DNA of 64,000 nt from Devosia ginsengisoli (GTDB lineage Bacteria; Pseudomonadota; Alphaproteobacteria; Rhizobiales; Devosiaceae): assembly GCF_007859655.1 (NCBI RefSeq), contig NZ_CP042304.1, positions 3,040,501 through 3,104,500 on the forward strand, in the 5' to 3' direction. The notes beneath the pieces were generated by a model. That model was given only the letters and a program-made list of their open reading frames with translations, was not told the DNA's origin and did not search any database. Both the position numbers and the translations under genes were made by a program. Below, piece by piece: positions 1 to 8,373 of this stretch; position 1 is the first letter of the stretch, and each line of letters starts with the position of its first letter.

Positions 1-731
1 TCCTGGGCGTTGCGTACCACCTCGTCATAGCGGTTCGCGCCCTTGTCCGCATGCTCGGCAACATCGATCAGCCCAAGCAGCCCCCAGCCCTGCCCGCGGC
101 CCCAGCCGCGAATGTAGGATCGCTGGGTTTTTTCGAGCCAGAAGTGGTTGTAGAGACCCAGTTCCGCGTCGAACAGCAGTTCGCGATAGGCCAGTATCTC
201 GTCCACCGCCCGCTGCGACCATTCCGCCCCACCACCGATTTTAGCGAGATGGGCATAGAAAGGCGGGTCGAAATGCATGCAGTCGAGCCAGGTGCCGGCG
301 CCAGGATCGCCCATCTGCGCCTGCTGGGCAGCGTCGAGCGCCGGACCGCCATAAGGCTGGCGCAGCGCCCGCAGCGTATCCTCGAAGGTGATGGCGACGT
401 CCCGTACCCGGCGGCGCGAATAGAGATGCTCGGCCAGTTCGATCACCGCCTTGAGCAGCACCGCATCGCCCGTGCGCTTGACGATCTCGCACATGACATG
501 GCCGGGCGCCGTATTGTCGTCGAGCTGCCAGGGTTCGCGCCGGGTCGACCAGGCGCGGAAGAAGCCTTGCGAAAAGTCCTGCCAGGTGGAGAGGCCGAGC
601 AGATCGCCTGCGGCGATAAGGCCCTCGAAGCCCACCGAGTCGCCGTAAAACCAGCCCTTGAAGTCGTGTTGCTGCAGCCGCTCCGCCACCCGCTTGAACA
701 GCTGGCGCTGGGCTTCCGTCGGTTCTGTCAT
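1..731 (-). CDS. Glycoside hydrolase family 88/105, partial (C-terminus beyond left edge)
   Basis: The frame reads from an ATG at 731 to the window edge, giving about 243 residues of a family that is usually 350-390 long, so the C-terminus is missing. Family-typical features are visible: a W-L-D segment followed by H-F-D-P-P-F, where GH88/105 enzymes carry their catalytic Asp, and a W-G-R-G-Q-G-W segment typical of the (alpha/alpha)6 barrel. Such enzymes hydrolyse unsaturated uronyl residues released by pectate or rhamnogalacturonan lyases. No signal peptide is seen, so it is probably cytoplasmic. It lies 17 bases downstream of a GntR regulator on the same strand and is probably co-transcribed with it. 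The substrate cannot be read from sequence. Confidence 0.85.
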   Translation of the reverse strand, partial: MTEPTEAQRQLFKRVAERLQQHDFKGWFYGDSVGFEGLIAAGDLLGLSTWQDFSQGFFRAWSTRREPWQLDDNTAPGHVMCEIVKRTGDAVLLKAVIELAEHLYSRRRVRDVAITFEDTLRALRQPYGGPALDAAQQAQMGDPGAGTWLDCMHFDPPFYAHLAKIGGGAEWSQRAVDEILAYRELLFDAELGLYNHFWLEKTQRSYIRGWGRGQGWGLLGLIDVAEHADKGANRYDEVVRNAQ

Positions 732-748
732 GTCGATTCCTAGGGGGC

Positions 749-1546
749 TCACTCGGTGAGCGAAAAACCCCTGTTAGCGTCAATAATGGCGCTCTGGATG
801 AGATGCCGCATGGCCCTCTCGGCCCCTTCGGCGTCGCCGGCGGCAAAGGCGTCGTAGACGTCCTGATGCAACTGGTTGGTCTCTTCCATTCCGACGAGTG
901 CGGTGGTCGAACCGCGAGCCTGCATCTGCACGTCGATCATCAGCGACAAAGCCGCCTCGATCACCGAAAAAAGCTGCTCGAGAATTTCCGACCCCACCGC
1001 TGCCAGGAACGCGCGGTGAAATTCGAGATCATGCGTGATGAAATGCTGGCGCTGTTCTTCGGGCGTGACGGATTCTTCGTGCAGCACGGCGATCTTGCCC
1101 TGCCAGGCCGCATGGATGCGGGCCTTTGCGGCCTCGCTGCCATTGGCCGTGGCGGCCCAGACCACGCCGGGCTCCAGTGTCAGGCGGACCTGCAGCAGGT
1201 CCTTGAGCAGCACCTTGCGGTCCGCCGCCTGCATTCGCCACTGGATCAGATCGGGATCGAGCAATCGCCAGACGGCCCGCGGCATGACGGTGGTCCCCGC
1301 CATCTGCCGGCTGCGCACCAGCCCCTTCGCATTGAGAATGCGGATGGACTCGCGCACTACCGAGCGCCCCACCTTGAGTTCGTCCATCAACTCGGTTTCG
1401 GTCGGCAGGGTTTCGTCGGTCTTCCACTCGCCCGCCACGATACGGCGGCCGAGATCGCTGACGACCTGACCAAGAATGCCGCGCACGGGCATCAACCCGC
1501 CAAGCGGCATATCCTCGCGATTCGATGTAGTTGAGCGTCTGACCAT
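749..1546 (-). CDS. GntR-family regulator, FadR/FCD type
   Basis: An N-terminal winged helix-turn-helix (LPTETELMDELKVGRSVVRE) is followed by an FCD ligand-binding domain ending in a histidine-containing helix near the C-terminus (RAMRHL). This is the normal two-domain FadR-subfamily layout. The reading frame is open up to a TTG at 1582. I chose the ATG at 1546 (265 aa), but no start has a clean ribosome binding site, and ATGs at 1510 and 1492 are also possible. It is divergent from the lyase at 1656 and upstream of the GH88/105 gene. A perfect inverted repeat at 1630-1650 is its likely operator. Regulators of this class usually repress sugar-acid catabolic genes and are released by a pathway acid. 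Confidence 0.88.
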   Translation of the reverse strand: MVRRSTTSNREDMPLGGLMPVRGILGQVVSDLGRRIVAGEWKTDETLPTETELMDELKVGRSVVRESIRILNAKGLVRSRQMAGTTVMPRAVWRLLDPDLIQWRMQAADRKVLLKDLLQVRLTLEPGVVWAATANGSEAAKARIHAAWQGKIAVLHEESVTPEEQRQHFITHDLEFHRAFLAAVGSEILEQLFSVIEAALSLMIDVQMQARGSTTALVGMEETNQLHQDVYDAFAAGDAEGAERAMRHLIQSAIIDANRGFSLTE

Positions 1547-1629
1547 TGCCAATTCGATCTGTGTTCCAAAGCCTCCCGTCAAGTGTGTACTTGCCCCTCT
1601 CCCCCTCCTCCGACTAGCATCGGTTCTAG

Positions 1630-1650
1630 TTTATATGTTTATCATATAAA
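1630..1650. promoter_or_regulatory. Operator candidate: perfect 8-bp inverted repeat, 5-bp spacer
   Basis: TTTATATG at 1630-1637 and CATATAAA at 1643-1650 are exact reverse complements around the spacer TTTAT. It lies in the divergent gap between the GntR gene and the lyase gene, ending 6 bases before the ATG at 1656. Its right half resembles the AT-rich sites at 3839-3853 and 6881-6897. A binding site for an FadR-type GntR protein is the simplest reading. I have not shown which regulator binds. Confidence 0.6.
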
Positions 1651-1655
1651 GTCGA

Positions 1656-2600
1656 ATGAGAAGCCGCAAGCGCCTCATGACGTTCGAGGGACCAGACGTG
1701 ACCCAGCCACACGGCATCTTCCCGATGCTCTATGCCTTCTTCGATGCCGACAACCGGCTGGATCGCACCGCCTTTCGCCGCCAGGTCGAGGTCTGCATCG
1801 CCTCGGGCTGCCATGGAATCGCGATCCTGGGGCTGATCACCGAGGTCAAGGCGCTGACCCCAGACGAGCGTGAAACCCTTGTCCGCTGGGCCGTCGAGGA
1901 TATTGCCGGCCGTGTGCCGCTGATGGCGACCATCGCCGGGGCCACGCTCGATGAAGTGCGCATGCTAGCGGCGTCGGCCGAAGCCTCGGGCGCCGATTAC
2001 CTCATCCTGCAGCCGCCGCTGGGCCAGCGTCCGTCGAGTGGCGATCTCCTCGAATTCTACTCCACCGCCATGGCCGGCATCGACATCGCCGTCGGCATCC
2101 AGAATGCGCCGGAATTTCTCGGCGTCGGGCTCAGCCCCGACGAGGTCGGCCTGCTTCGCGCCCGTCACCCCAACTTCACCCTGATGAAGGGCGAAGGTCC
2201 GGTCGTGCAGGTGCGTCCCTTCGTGGTCTCGCAGGGCAATGACTTCCCCATCTTCAATGGCCGCGGTGGCCTGGAACTGCCGGACAACCTGCTCGCCGGT
2301 TGCGCCGGCATGATCCCGGCACCAGACTGCGCCGACATCCAGGTCGCCATCTTCCGCGCTATCAAGGCCGGCGACCTGGCCGAGGCCGAACGGCTTTACG
2401 CGCAGGTGCTCCCCTACATCGTCTTTGCCATGCAGACGCTCGATGTGGCGATCTTCTATGGCAAGCGCATGTTCGCGCGCCGCGCCGGCATCGACAATGC
2501 CGGCGCCTGCCGTGTCCCCACGCTCATGCCCGACCCGTTCTTCGAGGCGGCGCTGGAGCGCTGGACGGCAGGTTTCGGGCCCTACGGCGCCACGCGCTGA
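1656..2600 (+). CDS. Dihydrodipicolinate synthase/N-acetylneuraminate lyase-fold enzyme (2-keto-3-deoxy sugar acid lyase or dehydratase)
   Basis: The 314-residue TIM-barrel protein has the Schiff-base lysine in LMKGEGP (K178). Where most family members have catalytic Tyr in a Y-N-x-P motif, it has GIQNAP (Gln149). From memory, L-2-keto-3-deoxyarabonate dehydratases also carry Gln there, so dehydration of a 2-keto-3-deoxypentonate is as likely as aldol cleavage. The usual G-T-T-G-E phosphate-like motif is replaced by G-L-I-T-E. The start could be ATG 1656 or ATG 1677 (307 aa). The first lies 6 bases after the operator, and neither has a strong ribosome site. It converges on a galactonate-dehydratase-type gene, its likely pathway partner. 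A paralogue lies at 42540-43466. Confidence 0.8.
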   Translation: MRSRKRLMTFEGPDVTQPHGIFPMLYAFFDADNRLDRTAFRRQVEVCIASGCHGIAILGLITEVKALTPDERETLVRWAVEDIAGRVPLMATIAGATLDEVRMLAASAEASGADYLILQPPLGQRPSSGDLLEFYSTAMAGIDIAVGIQNAPEFLGVGLSPDEVGLLRARHPNFTLMKGEGPVVQVRPFVVSQGNDFPIFNGRGGLELPDNLLAGCAGMIPAPDCADIQVAIFRAIKAGDLAEAERLYAQVLPYIVFAMQTLDVAIFYGKRMFARRAGIDNAGACRVPTLMPDPFFEAALERWTAGFGPYGATR

Positions 2601-2601
2601 C

Positions 2602-3765
2602 CTACCAGTCGGCGACGCTGCCGTCGTGATGATACCACTGGATCGGCCTGACCTCCTCGAAGGGGTGCTTTTCCGCCGCCTCGAAATTGATCTCGACGCC
2701 GATGCCGGGCGCCTGGCTCGGTTCGACATAGCCCCCGACGATCGGCGTCACGCCGGAAATGATTTCGTCGCGCCATGGCACATCGGAGCGCATCACCTCC
2801 TGGATGAGGAAGTTCGGCGTGGCGAAGCCGAGATGGATATTGACCATCGTCGCGATGGGCCCGAGCGGATTGTGCGGCGCCATCGATACGCCGAACGTGT
2901 CGCACAGGGTCGCGATACGGCGCGTCTCGGTAATGCCGCCGGCATGGCAGACATCGGGCTGTGCCACGGCGATCGCGCCGGCCTGCAGCAGGTGCAGGAA
3001 TTCATGCCGATGCACCAGCCGCTCTCCGGCTGCGATGGGGATGCTGGTCGAAGCCGCCACGCGCGCCGTGCCCTGCCAGTTTTCCGGCTGGCACGGCTCT
3101 TCGAGAAAGAACGGCCGATAGGGTTCGAGCACCTTGGCATATTCGATGGCCATGGCCGCCGTGGTGCGCCCATGCAGGTCCACCATGATGTCCATGTCCT
3201 CGCCGGCACCCTCGCGCGCGGCCGCCATCAATGCCTCGGCCTCGGCCAGCGCGGCATGGCCATCGAGCGGCGCCGTCTTGCCGACCGCCAGTATCTTGAC
3301 CGCCGAAAATCCGTCTTCCCGCGAGCGGGCCGCCTTTTCGGCGAAGGCCCCGGACGCAGCGCTGTTATAGACCGCAGTCGAATCGCCCCCGCCCAGATGG
3401 TCATACATGCGCAGCCGCCTGCGGCTCAGCCCGCCGATCAACTGCCACAGCGGAATGCCGAGATCCTTGGCCTTGAGATCGTGCAGCGCCTGGTCGATCC
3501 CCGAAAGCGCCGACATGGTGACGATGCCGCCTTTGAAGAAAGGATGCCGGAACATCACCTGCCAGAGATGCTCGATATTGCGCGGGTCCTCGCCGAGGAT
3601 CAGCATGCCGATATCCTCCACGGCGCCGGTCACCGCACGCGTCTGGAACTCCATGGTCGCCTCGCCCAGCCCGTAGAGCCCCGGCTGGTCGGTTTCGACC
3701 CGCACGAAGATCCAGTTCCGCAGCCGGGCATTGACCACGAAACTCCTGATGGCGGTGATCTTCAT
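2602..3765 (-). CDS. Enolase-superfamily sugar acid dehydratase, D-galactonate dehydratase-like
   Basis: The 387-residue protein follows the DgoD pattern from start (MKITAIRSFVV) to end (WYHHDGSVADW). Metal and catalytic segments are present: VDLHGR, EEPCQPE, AAGERLV, CHAGGITE and APHNPLGP. The family removes water from an aldonate to give a 2-keto-3-deoxy acid. ATG 3765 is preferred because GAGGAG lies 6 bases upstream. The frame stays open to 4584, but that extension runs antisense through the Gfo/Idh gene. It is convergent with the lyase at 1656, one base apart. DgoD-like members also act on other acids (gluconate, fuconate, arabinonate), so the substrate is open. Confidence 0.85.
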   Translation of the reverse strand: MKITAIRSFVVNARLRNWIFVRVETDQPGLYGLGEATMEFQTRAVTGAVEDIGMLILGEDPRNIEHLWQVMFRHPFFKGGIVTMSALSGIDQALHDLKAKDLGIPLWQLIGGLSRRRLRMYDHLGGGDSTAVYNSAASGAFAEKAARSREDGFSAVKILAVGKTAPLDGHAALAEAEALMAAAREGAGEDMDIMVDLHGRTTAAMAIEYAKVLEPYRPFFLEEPCQPENWQGTARVAASTSIPIAAGERLVHRHEFLHLLQAGAIAVAQPDVCHAGGITETRRIATLCDTFGVSMAPHNPLGPIATMVNIHLGFATPNFLIQEVMRSDVPWRDEIISGVTPIVGGYVEPSQAPGIGVEINFEAAEKHPFEEVRPIQWYHHDGSVADW

Positions 3766-3838
3766 CTGCGTCTCCTCTTTCCGGGCATTGGGACGTGGCG
3801 CTGGCCCTGCCGTCAACGTCCCTATCGTTGACCTATAA

Positions 3839-3853
3839 AATCGATCATATATG
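3839..3853. promoter_or_regulatory. Operator candidate AATCGATCATATATG
   Basis: This 15-mer lies between the divergent dehydratase (start 3765) and oxidoreductase (start 3880). It differs by one base from the 15-mer at 6883-6897. It contains the 8-bp palindrome CATATATG at 3846-3853 and the ATCATATA core that also occurs in the right arm at 1641-1648. Repetition in three promoters of one module suggests a shared GntR-type regulator. Confidence 0.55.
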
Positions 3854-3879
3854 TTCTTGAGCAAAGCGGGAGGGAAATC

Positions 3880-4926
3880 ATGAGTGCAGGCAAGGTTCGT
3901 ATCGGCATCGTCGGCGTCGGCTGGTGGGCCGCCGCCAATCACCTGCCCATCCTCAAGGCGCGTCCCGATGTCGAGCTGGTCGGCGTCTGCCGTCTGGGAA
4001 AGGACGAGCTCGCCAAGGTTCAGCAGGCCTTCGGCATTCCCTACGGCACCGAGTCCTATGACGAACTGCTCGAAACCGTGCCCATGGATGCCATGATCGT
4101 CGCCTCGCCGCATCGCCTCCACGGCGTCCAGACGCTGCAGGCGCTGGAAAAGAATCTCCATGTGCTGGTCGAAAAACCGATGACCGTGGATGCCGACGAG
4201 GCCCGTGCCATCGTCACCCTGGCGGCCGAACGGCAGCGCCATGTCGTCGTGCCCTATGGCTGGAACTTCCGCCCCTATTTCGCCGAGGCCCGGCGCCTGG
4301 TGGCCGCAGGCCGCATCGGCACTATCCGTCATATCTCGGCGGTCATGGCCTCGCCAATCGGGGAGCTGATGTCGGGCCAGCAGATGCCCGGCACGGAGAA
4401 CGAACTGTTCCGCCCCGATCCGGAAACCTGGGCCAATCCGCAGAATGGCGGCTATGGCTGGGGCCAGCTCGTCCATCTGCTGGGCGGCATGTTCTATCTG
4501 GCTGACCTCGCCCCAGAACGCGTCTTCGCCTTTACCGGCAAATCGCAGCTCGGCGCGGACCTGTTCAACTCCGTCTCGCTGCAACTGGCCGGTGGCGCCA
4601 CGGCCGCCCTGTCCGGCGCCGCCACCGTGCCCGATGGCAAACCCTTCCAGCTCGACCTGCGGCTCTATGGCAGCGAAGGCATGCTGCTGCTCGATGTCGA
4701 GCGCGAGCGCTGCGTGATCCAGCGCCTCGACGGCACCGAGATCGTCATACCGATTACGCCGGGCGACGGCGCTTATGCCTGCATCGAGCCGGTCAACCGC
4801 TTTGTCGATCTCTGCAAGGGCCTGGCCGTCGAAAATGCCGGCCCGGCTTTGGTCGGGGCGCGGGCCGTCGAAGTGGTGGGTGCCATGCTGCGCTCGGCGA
4901 AGTCGGGCAATGCCGAGATTGTCTAG
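3880..4926 (+). CDS. Gfo/Idh/MocA family oxidoreductase
   Basis: The 348-residue protein has an N-terminal Rossmann fold (IGIVGVGWWA) and the family E-K-P motif (HVLVEKPMT), whose Lys is part of the active site. The C-terminal half is the alpha/beta substrate domain. Family members oxidise or reduce sugars, inositols or sugar acids with NAD(P). ATG 3880 follows GGGAGG at a spacing of 6. Its stop shares CTAG with the stop of the convergent gene at 4923. The neighbouring dehydratase and lyase suggest it feeds an aldose or aldonate into the same pathway. The substrate is not predictable. Confidence 0.85.
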   Translation: MSAGKVRIGIVGVGWWAAANHLPILKARPDVELVGVCRLGKDELAKVQQAFGIPYGTESYDELLETVPMDAMIVASPHRLHGVQTLQALEKNLHVLVEKPMTVDADEARAIVTLAAERQRHVVVPYGWNFRPYFAEARRLVAAGRIGTIRHISAVMASPIGELMSGQQMPGTENELFRPDPETWANPQNGGYGWGQLVHLLGGMFYLADLAPERVFAFTGKSQLGADLFNSVSLQLAGGATAALSGAATVPDGKPFQLDLRLYGSEGMLLLDVERERCVIQRLDGTEIVIPITPGDGAYACIEPVNRFVDLCKGLAVENAGPALVGARAVEVVGAMLRSAKSGNAEIV

Positions 4927-6083
4927 ACGCCGCGATTGACCCCGGCGGTCAGCTTTTCAATTCCGTCGAGTGCAGCACCCATATCCATCTCCCCGGCGAG
5001 GAAGCGGCGCACCACCACGCCCATTTCCTTCTGGAACACGGGATAGCCCGGCAGCCGCGGCCGAATCCACGCCGTCTCGATGCTCGACCGGGTCGTCGAG
5101 AAGAATTGGTTGAAGCGGGCATCCGTCGCCGCATCGTCCCACGCGGCGGCAAGCGCCGGCTGGCCGTGATGGGCCGGAATGATCTGGCATTGCGCCTCGT
5201 CCGACAACACGAATTCGATAAAAGCCAGCGCCGCATCCTTATCGGCACAATGGCGCGATAATCCCATGGCCGTACCGCCGATCGCGGTGCCGGCATGATA
5301 AGGCGTCACGGCGCCAGGGAACGGCCCGAAGCTCAACCGTTGCCGCATATCAGCCTCGCCATAGGTGGCATAGCCATAGACGCAAGGCGCGTAGACGATA
5401 TCGTCGCGCGCCACCATCTGGTCGTGCAGGTCTATCGAGTTCCAGTTAATCGCCTCGGGCGGGCACAGCGCCATCACTGCCGCCGTCCGTTCCAGCGCCA
5501 CCCCGAGCGCCGCCCGGTCGATGCGGAACGGCTGTGCCGGATCGGTGGACCAGGGCGTGCCGGCATTCGCCATCAGCGCCGCCACCACCAGCCCGGCATG
5601 CGGCGTCTCGCCAGCGAGCCCCAGATAGAGGCCGTCCTTGCGCAAGGCGCGACCCAGCGTCAACACCTCGTCCCAGGCCTGCGGCAGCGGCCGATCCCTC
5701 ATCAGGTCGGTGCGATAGAGCGCATGCTGCGTCGCCCCGTCGATCGGCGCCCCCCAGACCGAGCCGCCATAGCGATAACTGGTTAGCGACGCTCCGACGA
5801 AGCGCGCGTCATCGTCCACCGTCAGCCCGGGAAGATGCTGGTCGAGCGGCACGAAGGCCCCGCTCGCCACGAGGTCGCCGCTGAACGGATGATCGTAGAT
5901 GATGAGGTCGAACAGTTCGGCGACACCGGCCAGCCCCTGATGCTCGAAATCGCTCAGCGGCCGCACCGTCCACTGGATGTCGATATCGGGATGGCGCTCC
6001 CGAAACCGGTCGACCAGCGGCTGGAGCGGCCCGGTGGCGCGCCGATGGCCCCAGCTCAGCCCCTTGAGGACGACCCTGGCCAT
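4923..6083 (-). CDS. Solute-binding-protein-fold protein without signal peptide
   Basis: The 386-residue sequence has the layout of ABC family 1 binding proteins: GLSWGHRRATGPL near the start, then FRERHPDIDIQWTVRPLSDF and a late AALAFIEFVLSDEAQ. There is no hydrophobic leader or lipobox at either possible start, TTG 6086 or ATG 6083. I chose ATG 6083, which overlaps the TGA of the upstream crotonase gene as TGATG, implying translational coupling. No ABC permease or ATPase is nearby. The protein therefore probably stays in the cytoplasm and binds or chaperones a small molecule for its partner enzymes rather than serving transport. The exact role is unknown. Confidence 0.7.
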   Translation of the reverse strand: MARVVLKGLSWGHRRATGPLQPLVDRFRERHPDIDIQWTVRPLSDFEHQGLAGVAELFDLIIYDHPFSGDLVASGAFVPLDQHLPGLTVDDDARFVGASLTSYRYGGSVWGAPIDGATQHALYRTDLMRDRPLPQAWDEVLTLGRALRKDGLYLGLAGETPHAGLVVAALMANAGTPWSTDPAQPFRIDRAALGVALERTAAVMALCPPEAINWNSIDLHDQMVARDDIVYAPCVYGYATYGEADMRQRLSFGPFPGAVTPYHAGTAIGGTAMGLSRHCADKDAALAFIEFVLSDEAQCQIIPAHHGQPALAAAWDDAATDARFNQFFSTTRSSIETAWIRPRLPGYPVFQKEMGVVVRRFLAGEMDMGAALDGIEKLTAGVNRGV

Positions 6084-6841
6084 CAACCGCCCTTCCGGCT
6101 GGTGAAGGCGTCGATGCCCTTGCGCTGGTTGCCCAGCGCGAAGGCCAGCACCATCAGGTCGTTCTCATACCGCGAGGCCCCGTCCAGCGTGCCGTTGAGC
6201 GCCGCCCGAATACCCTCCTTGACCGTCATCGTGGCGATGGAAGTATGCCCGGCGATCCGCGCGGCCATCGACCGCGCCGCGGTCACTTCCTCGCCCTCAC
6301 CCACCACTTGCTCCAGCACGCCCATGCGATAGGCCTGTTCGCTGTCATAGGTGTCGCCGGTCAGGCAGATCATCATCGCCTTGCCATAGCCGACCAGCCG
6401 CGTCAGCATCTGGGTCTGCCCGCCCCCGCCCAACCAGCCATGCTTGACCTCGGGCGCGCCGATCTTGGTGGAGGGCGCCGCGATACGGATATCGCAATTG
6501 ATGGCGATCTCGAGCCCACCGCCCACCGCCCAGCCCTTGAGCGCGGCGACGGTCGGCTTCTTGATGCGCCGGCATTCGGTGGCGTAGCAAACACGATTGC
6601 GGAAATCCCAGGCGTCCTTGAAGCTGTCGAGCCGGCCGATGTCGGTGCCGGCGCAGAACGCCTTCTCGCCTGCCCCGCGCACCACGACCGCGCGGATGGA
6701 GTCATCGTCGTTGATGGCGCGACGGGCATCGCGAATGGCGCTGGCCATTTCCGGGCTGATGGCATTGTGCTTTTCGGGCCGGTTGAGCACCAGTTCGGCA
6801 ACGCCCTCGCCAATACGGTCGAGCAGGATATGGTCGGTCAT
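6083..6841 (-). CDS. Enoyl-CoA hydratase/isomerase (crotonase) family protein
   Basis: The 252-residue crotonase-fold protein has the oxyanion-hole segments FCAGTD and GWAVGGGLE. The first catalytic Glu of enoyl-CoA hydratase is kept (GAPEV, E131). The second is replaced (KAMMICLTG, Met157 where hydratases have Glu). With a single acid residue the protein may be an isomerase, decarboxylase or hydrolase instead of a hydratase. ATG 6841 follows GGGGAG at a spacing of 8. It is translationally coupled to the signal-less binding protein downstream. The operator candidate at 6881-6897 lies just upstream, between this gene and a divergent GntR gene. Confidence 0.8.
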   Translation of the reverse strand: MTDHILLDRIGEGVAELVLNRPEKHNAISPEMASAIRDARRAINDDDSIRAVVVRGAGEKAFCAGTDIGRLDSFKDAWDFRNRVCYATECRRIKKPTVAALKGWAVGGGLEIAINCDIRIAAPSTKIGAPEVKHGWLGGGGQTQMLTRLVGYGKAMMICLTGDTYDSEQAYRMGVLEQVVGEGEEVTAARSMAARIAGHTSIATMTVKEGIRAALNGTLDGASRYENDLMVLAFALGNQRKGIDAFTSRKGG

Positions 6842-6880
6842 GATGGAAGCTCCCCAAGCGGAAAGAGCTTCCGCTTCATG

Positions 6881-6897
6881 ATAATCGATTATATATG
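6881..6897. promoter_or_regulatory. Operator candidate: 12-bp palindrome plus shared 15-mer
   Basis: ATAATCGATTAT at 6881-6892 is a perfect palindrome. AATCGATTATATATG at 6883-6897 matches the site at 3839-3853 except for one base. The site is 40 bases from the crotonase start and about 70 from the GntR start, in a divergent gap. It is probably the autoregulatory and operon operator of a GntR protein in this module. Confidence 0.6.
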
Positions 6898-6967
6898 ATT
6901 ATGGAGAGATCGGGGATTTCGCAAGCGGAGTCTTGCGAACCCATGGCCGAGGCTGGAGGATGCCGCG

Positions 6968-7672
6968 ATGAGCAAATCGCCCCAAACACCGCGCAGGCCT
7001 GCCGCACTCATTCGCAGCCGCAGCCTGGTCGACCTCGCGCATGAGGAAATCCACAAGCGCATCACCAATGGCGAGATTGCCCAGGGCGAGCGGCTGATCA
7101 TCGATGCGCTGGCCCAGGAATTCGGCACCAGCCTCATCCCGGTGCGGGAGGCCCTGGCACGGCTGCATGCCGAACGGCTTGTCTCGTTCGAGGCCAACAA
7201 GGGCTATCGCGTCGCTGCCCCGCCCGATGCCCTGGAACTGCGCCACCTGTTCAGCGCCCGCCTCATTCTCGAGGTCGGCGCGCTGGAAACGGCCATTCCG
7301 CTCGTCGATTCAGACCTGATCGTCGAATTGCGGGAAATCAACGCCCGGATGGGCCGGGGCACCTATGGCACGACGTTCGAAAGCTATGTCGATTTCGTCA
7401 AGCTCAATGCCGTCTTCCACGAGAAAGTGGTTGGCCTCTCGGGCAACCCGTTCATCATCGAGGCCTACCGCACCCTCGCCTATCACCAGCGCATCATGCA
7501 GGTCCTGCATGGCCGCGGCGTGCCCGACATCACCAAGCTGGTCGCCGAGCACGAGACGATCATCGATGCGCTGCAGGCCGGCTCACACGCCGTCGCCCGC
7601 CAGGCGATCCGGCAGCACATCCTAAATGGATCGGAGAGGCTATCACCCAGTTCGGAAGCCGGCTCTCCCTAA
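6968..7672 (+). CDS. GntR-family regulator, FadR/FCD type
   Basis: The 234-residue protein has a winged helix-turn-helix (LIIDALAQEFGTSLIPVREA) followed by an all-helical FCD domain. Its histidine residues (FHEKVVG, AEHETII, RQHI) are placed as in metal- and acid-binding FCD regulators. ATG 6968 has GGAGG 8 bases upstream. It is divergent from the crotonase/binding-protein operon and is its probable regulator. It is a different branch from the GntR protein at 749-1546: shorter, with a different linker. Confidence 0.88.
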   Translation: MSKSPQTPRRPAALIRSRSLVDLAHEEIHKRITNGEIAQGERLIIDALAQEFGTSLIPVREALARLHAERLVSFEANKGYRVAAPPDALELRHLFSARLILEVGALETAIPLVDSDLIVELREINARMGRGTYGTTFESYVDFVKLNAVFHEKVVGLSGNPFIIEAYRTLAYHQRIMQVLHGRGVPDITKLVAEHETIIDALQAGSHAVARQAIRQHILNGSERLSPSSEAGSP

Positions 7673-7682
7673 GGGCATCCGC

Positions 7683-8276
7683 CTATAGCGCGGGCAAGGC
7701 CACCTTGGAGAGTTCTTCGATCTGCGTGCCCTTGAAGTCGCGGAGCGTGCTCATGAAGGCCTGGGACGCTTCATTGCCATAGGCGCGATGGCTGATGGCG
7801 AACAGCATGCCGCCAACCTCGCCCTCGGCATTCTGGGCGCTGGCATAGCGATAGCCGTTCCACTCGACAATATATTCGCCCTTCTCGTCCTTGGCCGAGA
7901 CGATAAAGTCCAGCAGCACTTCCCCGGTCTGCTCGTTCTGCATCAGGTCCATATTGACCAGCGGATCACTGGCCTTGCGCTCGTTGAGCATGTTGACCTG
8001 CGCGCTCGCCATCTGCAGCGGGGTCATTTCGGAGGCGAGAAACTCCACCATGATCATGCTGTCAAAGTTCTCGACCGTCTGTCCGGCGGGCACATATTCC
8101 TGCTTGATATATTGCGCATTGGGCTGCGACGACCAGCTCAGCAGATAGTCCGTGCCATCGAAAGTGAGGGGGCCGGGCACGCCGAGATAGTCGGTGACAT
8201 CCTGGGCTAGGACCGGCCCGGCGGAGAAGGACAGGGCAACAAGGGCGGCTGCGGCGAAACGGGTCAGAGCAGGCAT
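7683..8276 (-). CDS. Uncharacterised exported protein
   Basis: The 197-residue protein begins with a clear Sec signal peptide (MPALTRFAAAALVALSFSAG, cleavage likely after VLA). The mature part is about 172 residues, soluble-looking and acidic, with no motif I recognise. A GAGGAG ribosome site lies 7 bases before ATG 8276. It is convergent with the GntR gene at 6968 and has no obvious operon partner. Probably periplasmic, function unknown. Confidence 0.75.
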   Translation of the reverse strand: MPALTRFAAAALVALSFSAGPVLAQDVTDYLGVPGPLTFDGTDYLLSWSSQPNAQYIKQEYVPAGQTVENFDSMIMVEFLASEMTPLQMASAQVNMLNERKASDPLVNMDLMQNEQTGEVLLDFIVSAKDEKGEYIVEWNGYRYASAQNAEGEVGGMLFAISHRAYGNEASQAFMSTLRDFKGTQIEELSKVALPAL

Positions 8277-8373
8277 GAATGAACTCCTCGAAATATCAGC
8301 ATGGCGCGATTTTCAGCGCTTATGAATAAGACGATCCGGCTTGGCCTTTCCTTTGGGCGATACGTGGAATTTT

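Noticed and set aside
2602..4584. A 660-residue version of the galactonate-dehydratase-like protein with a long N-terminal extension.
   Set aside because: The extra 270 residues are antisense to the Gfo/Idh gene and would cross its promoter. The ATG at 3765 has a good ribosome site and matches the family start.
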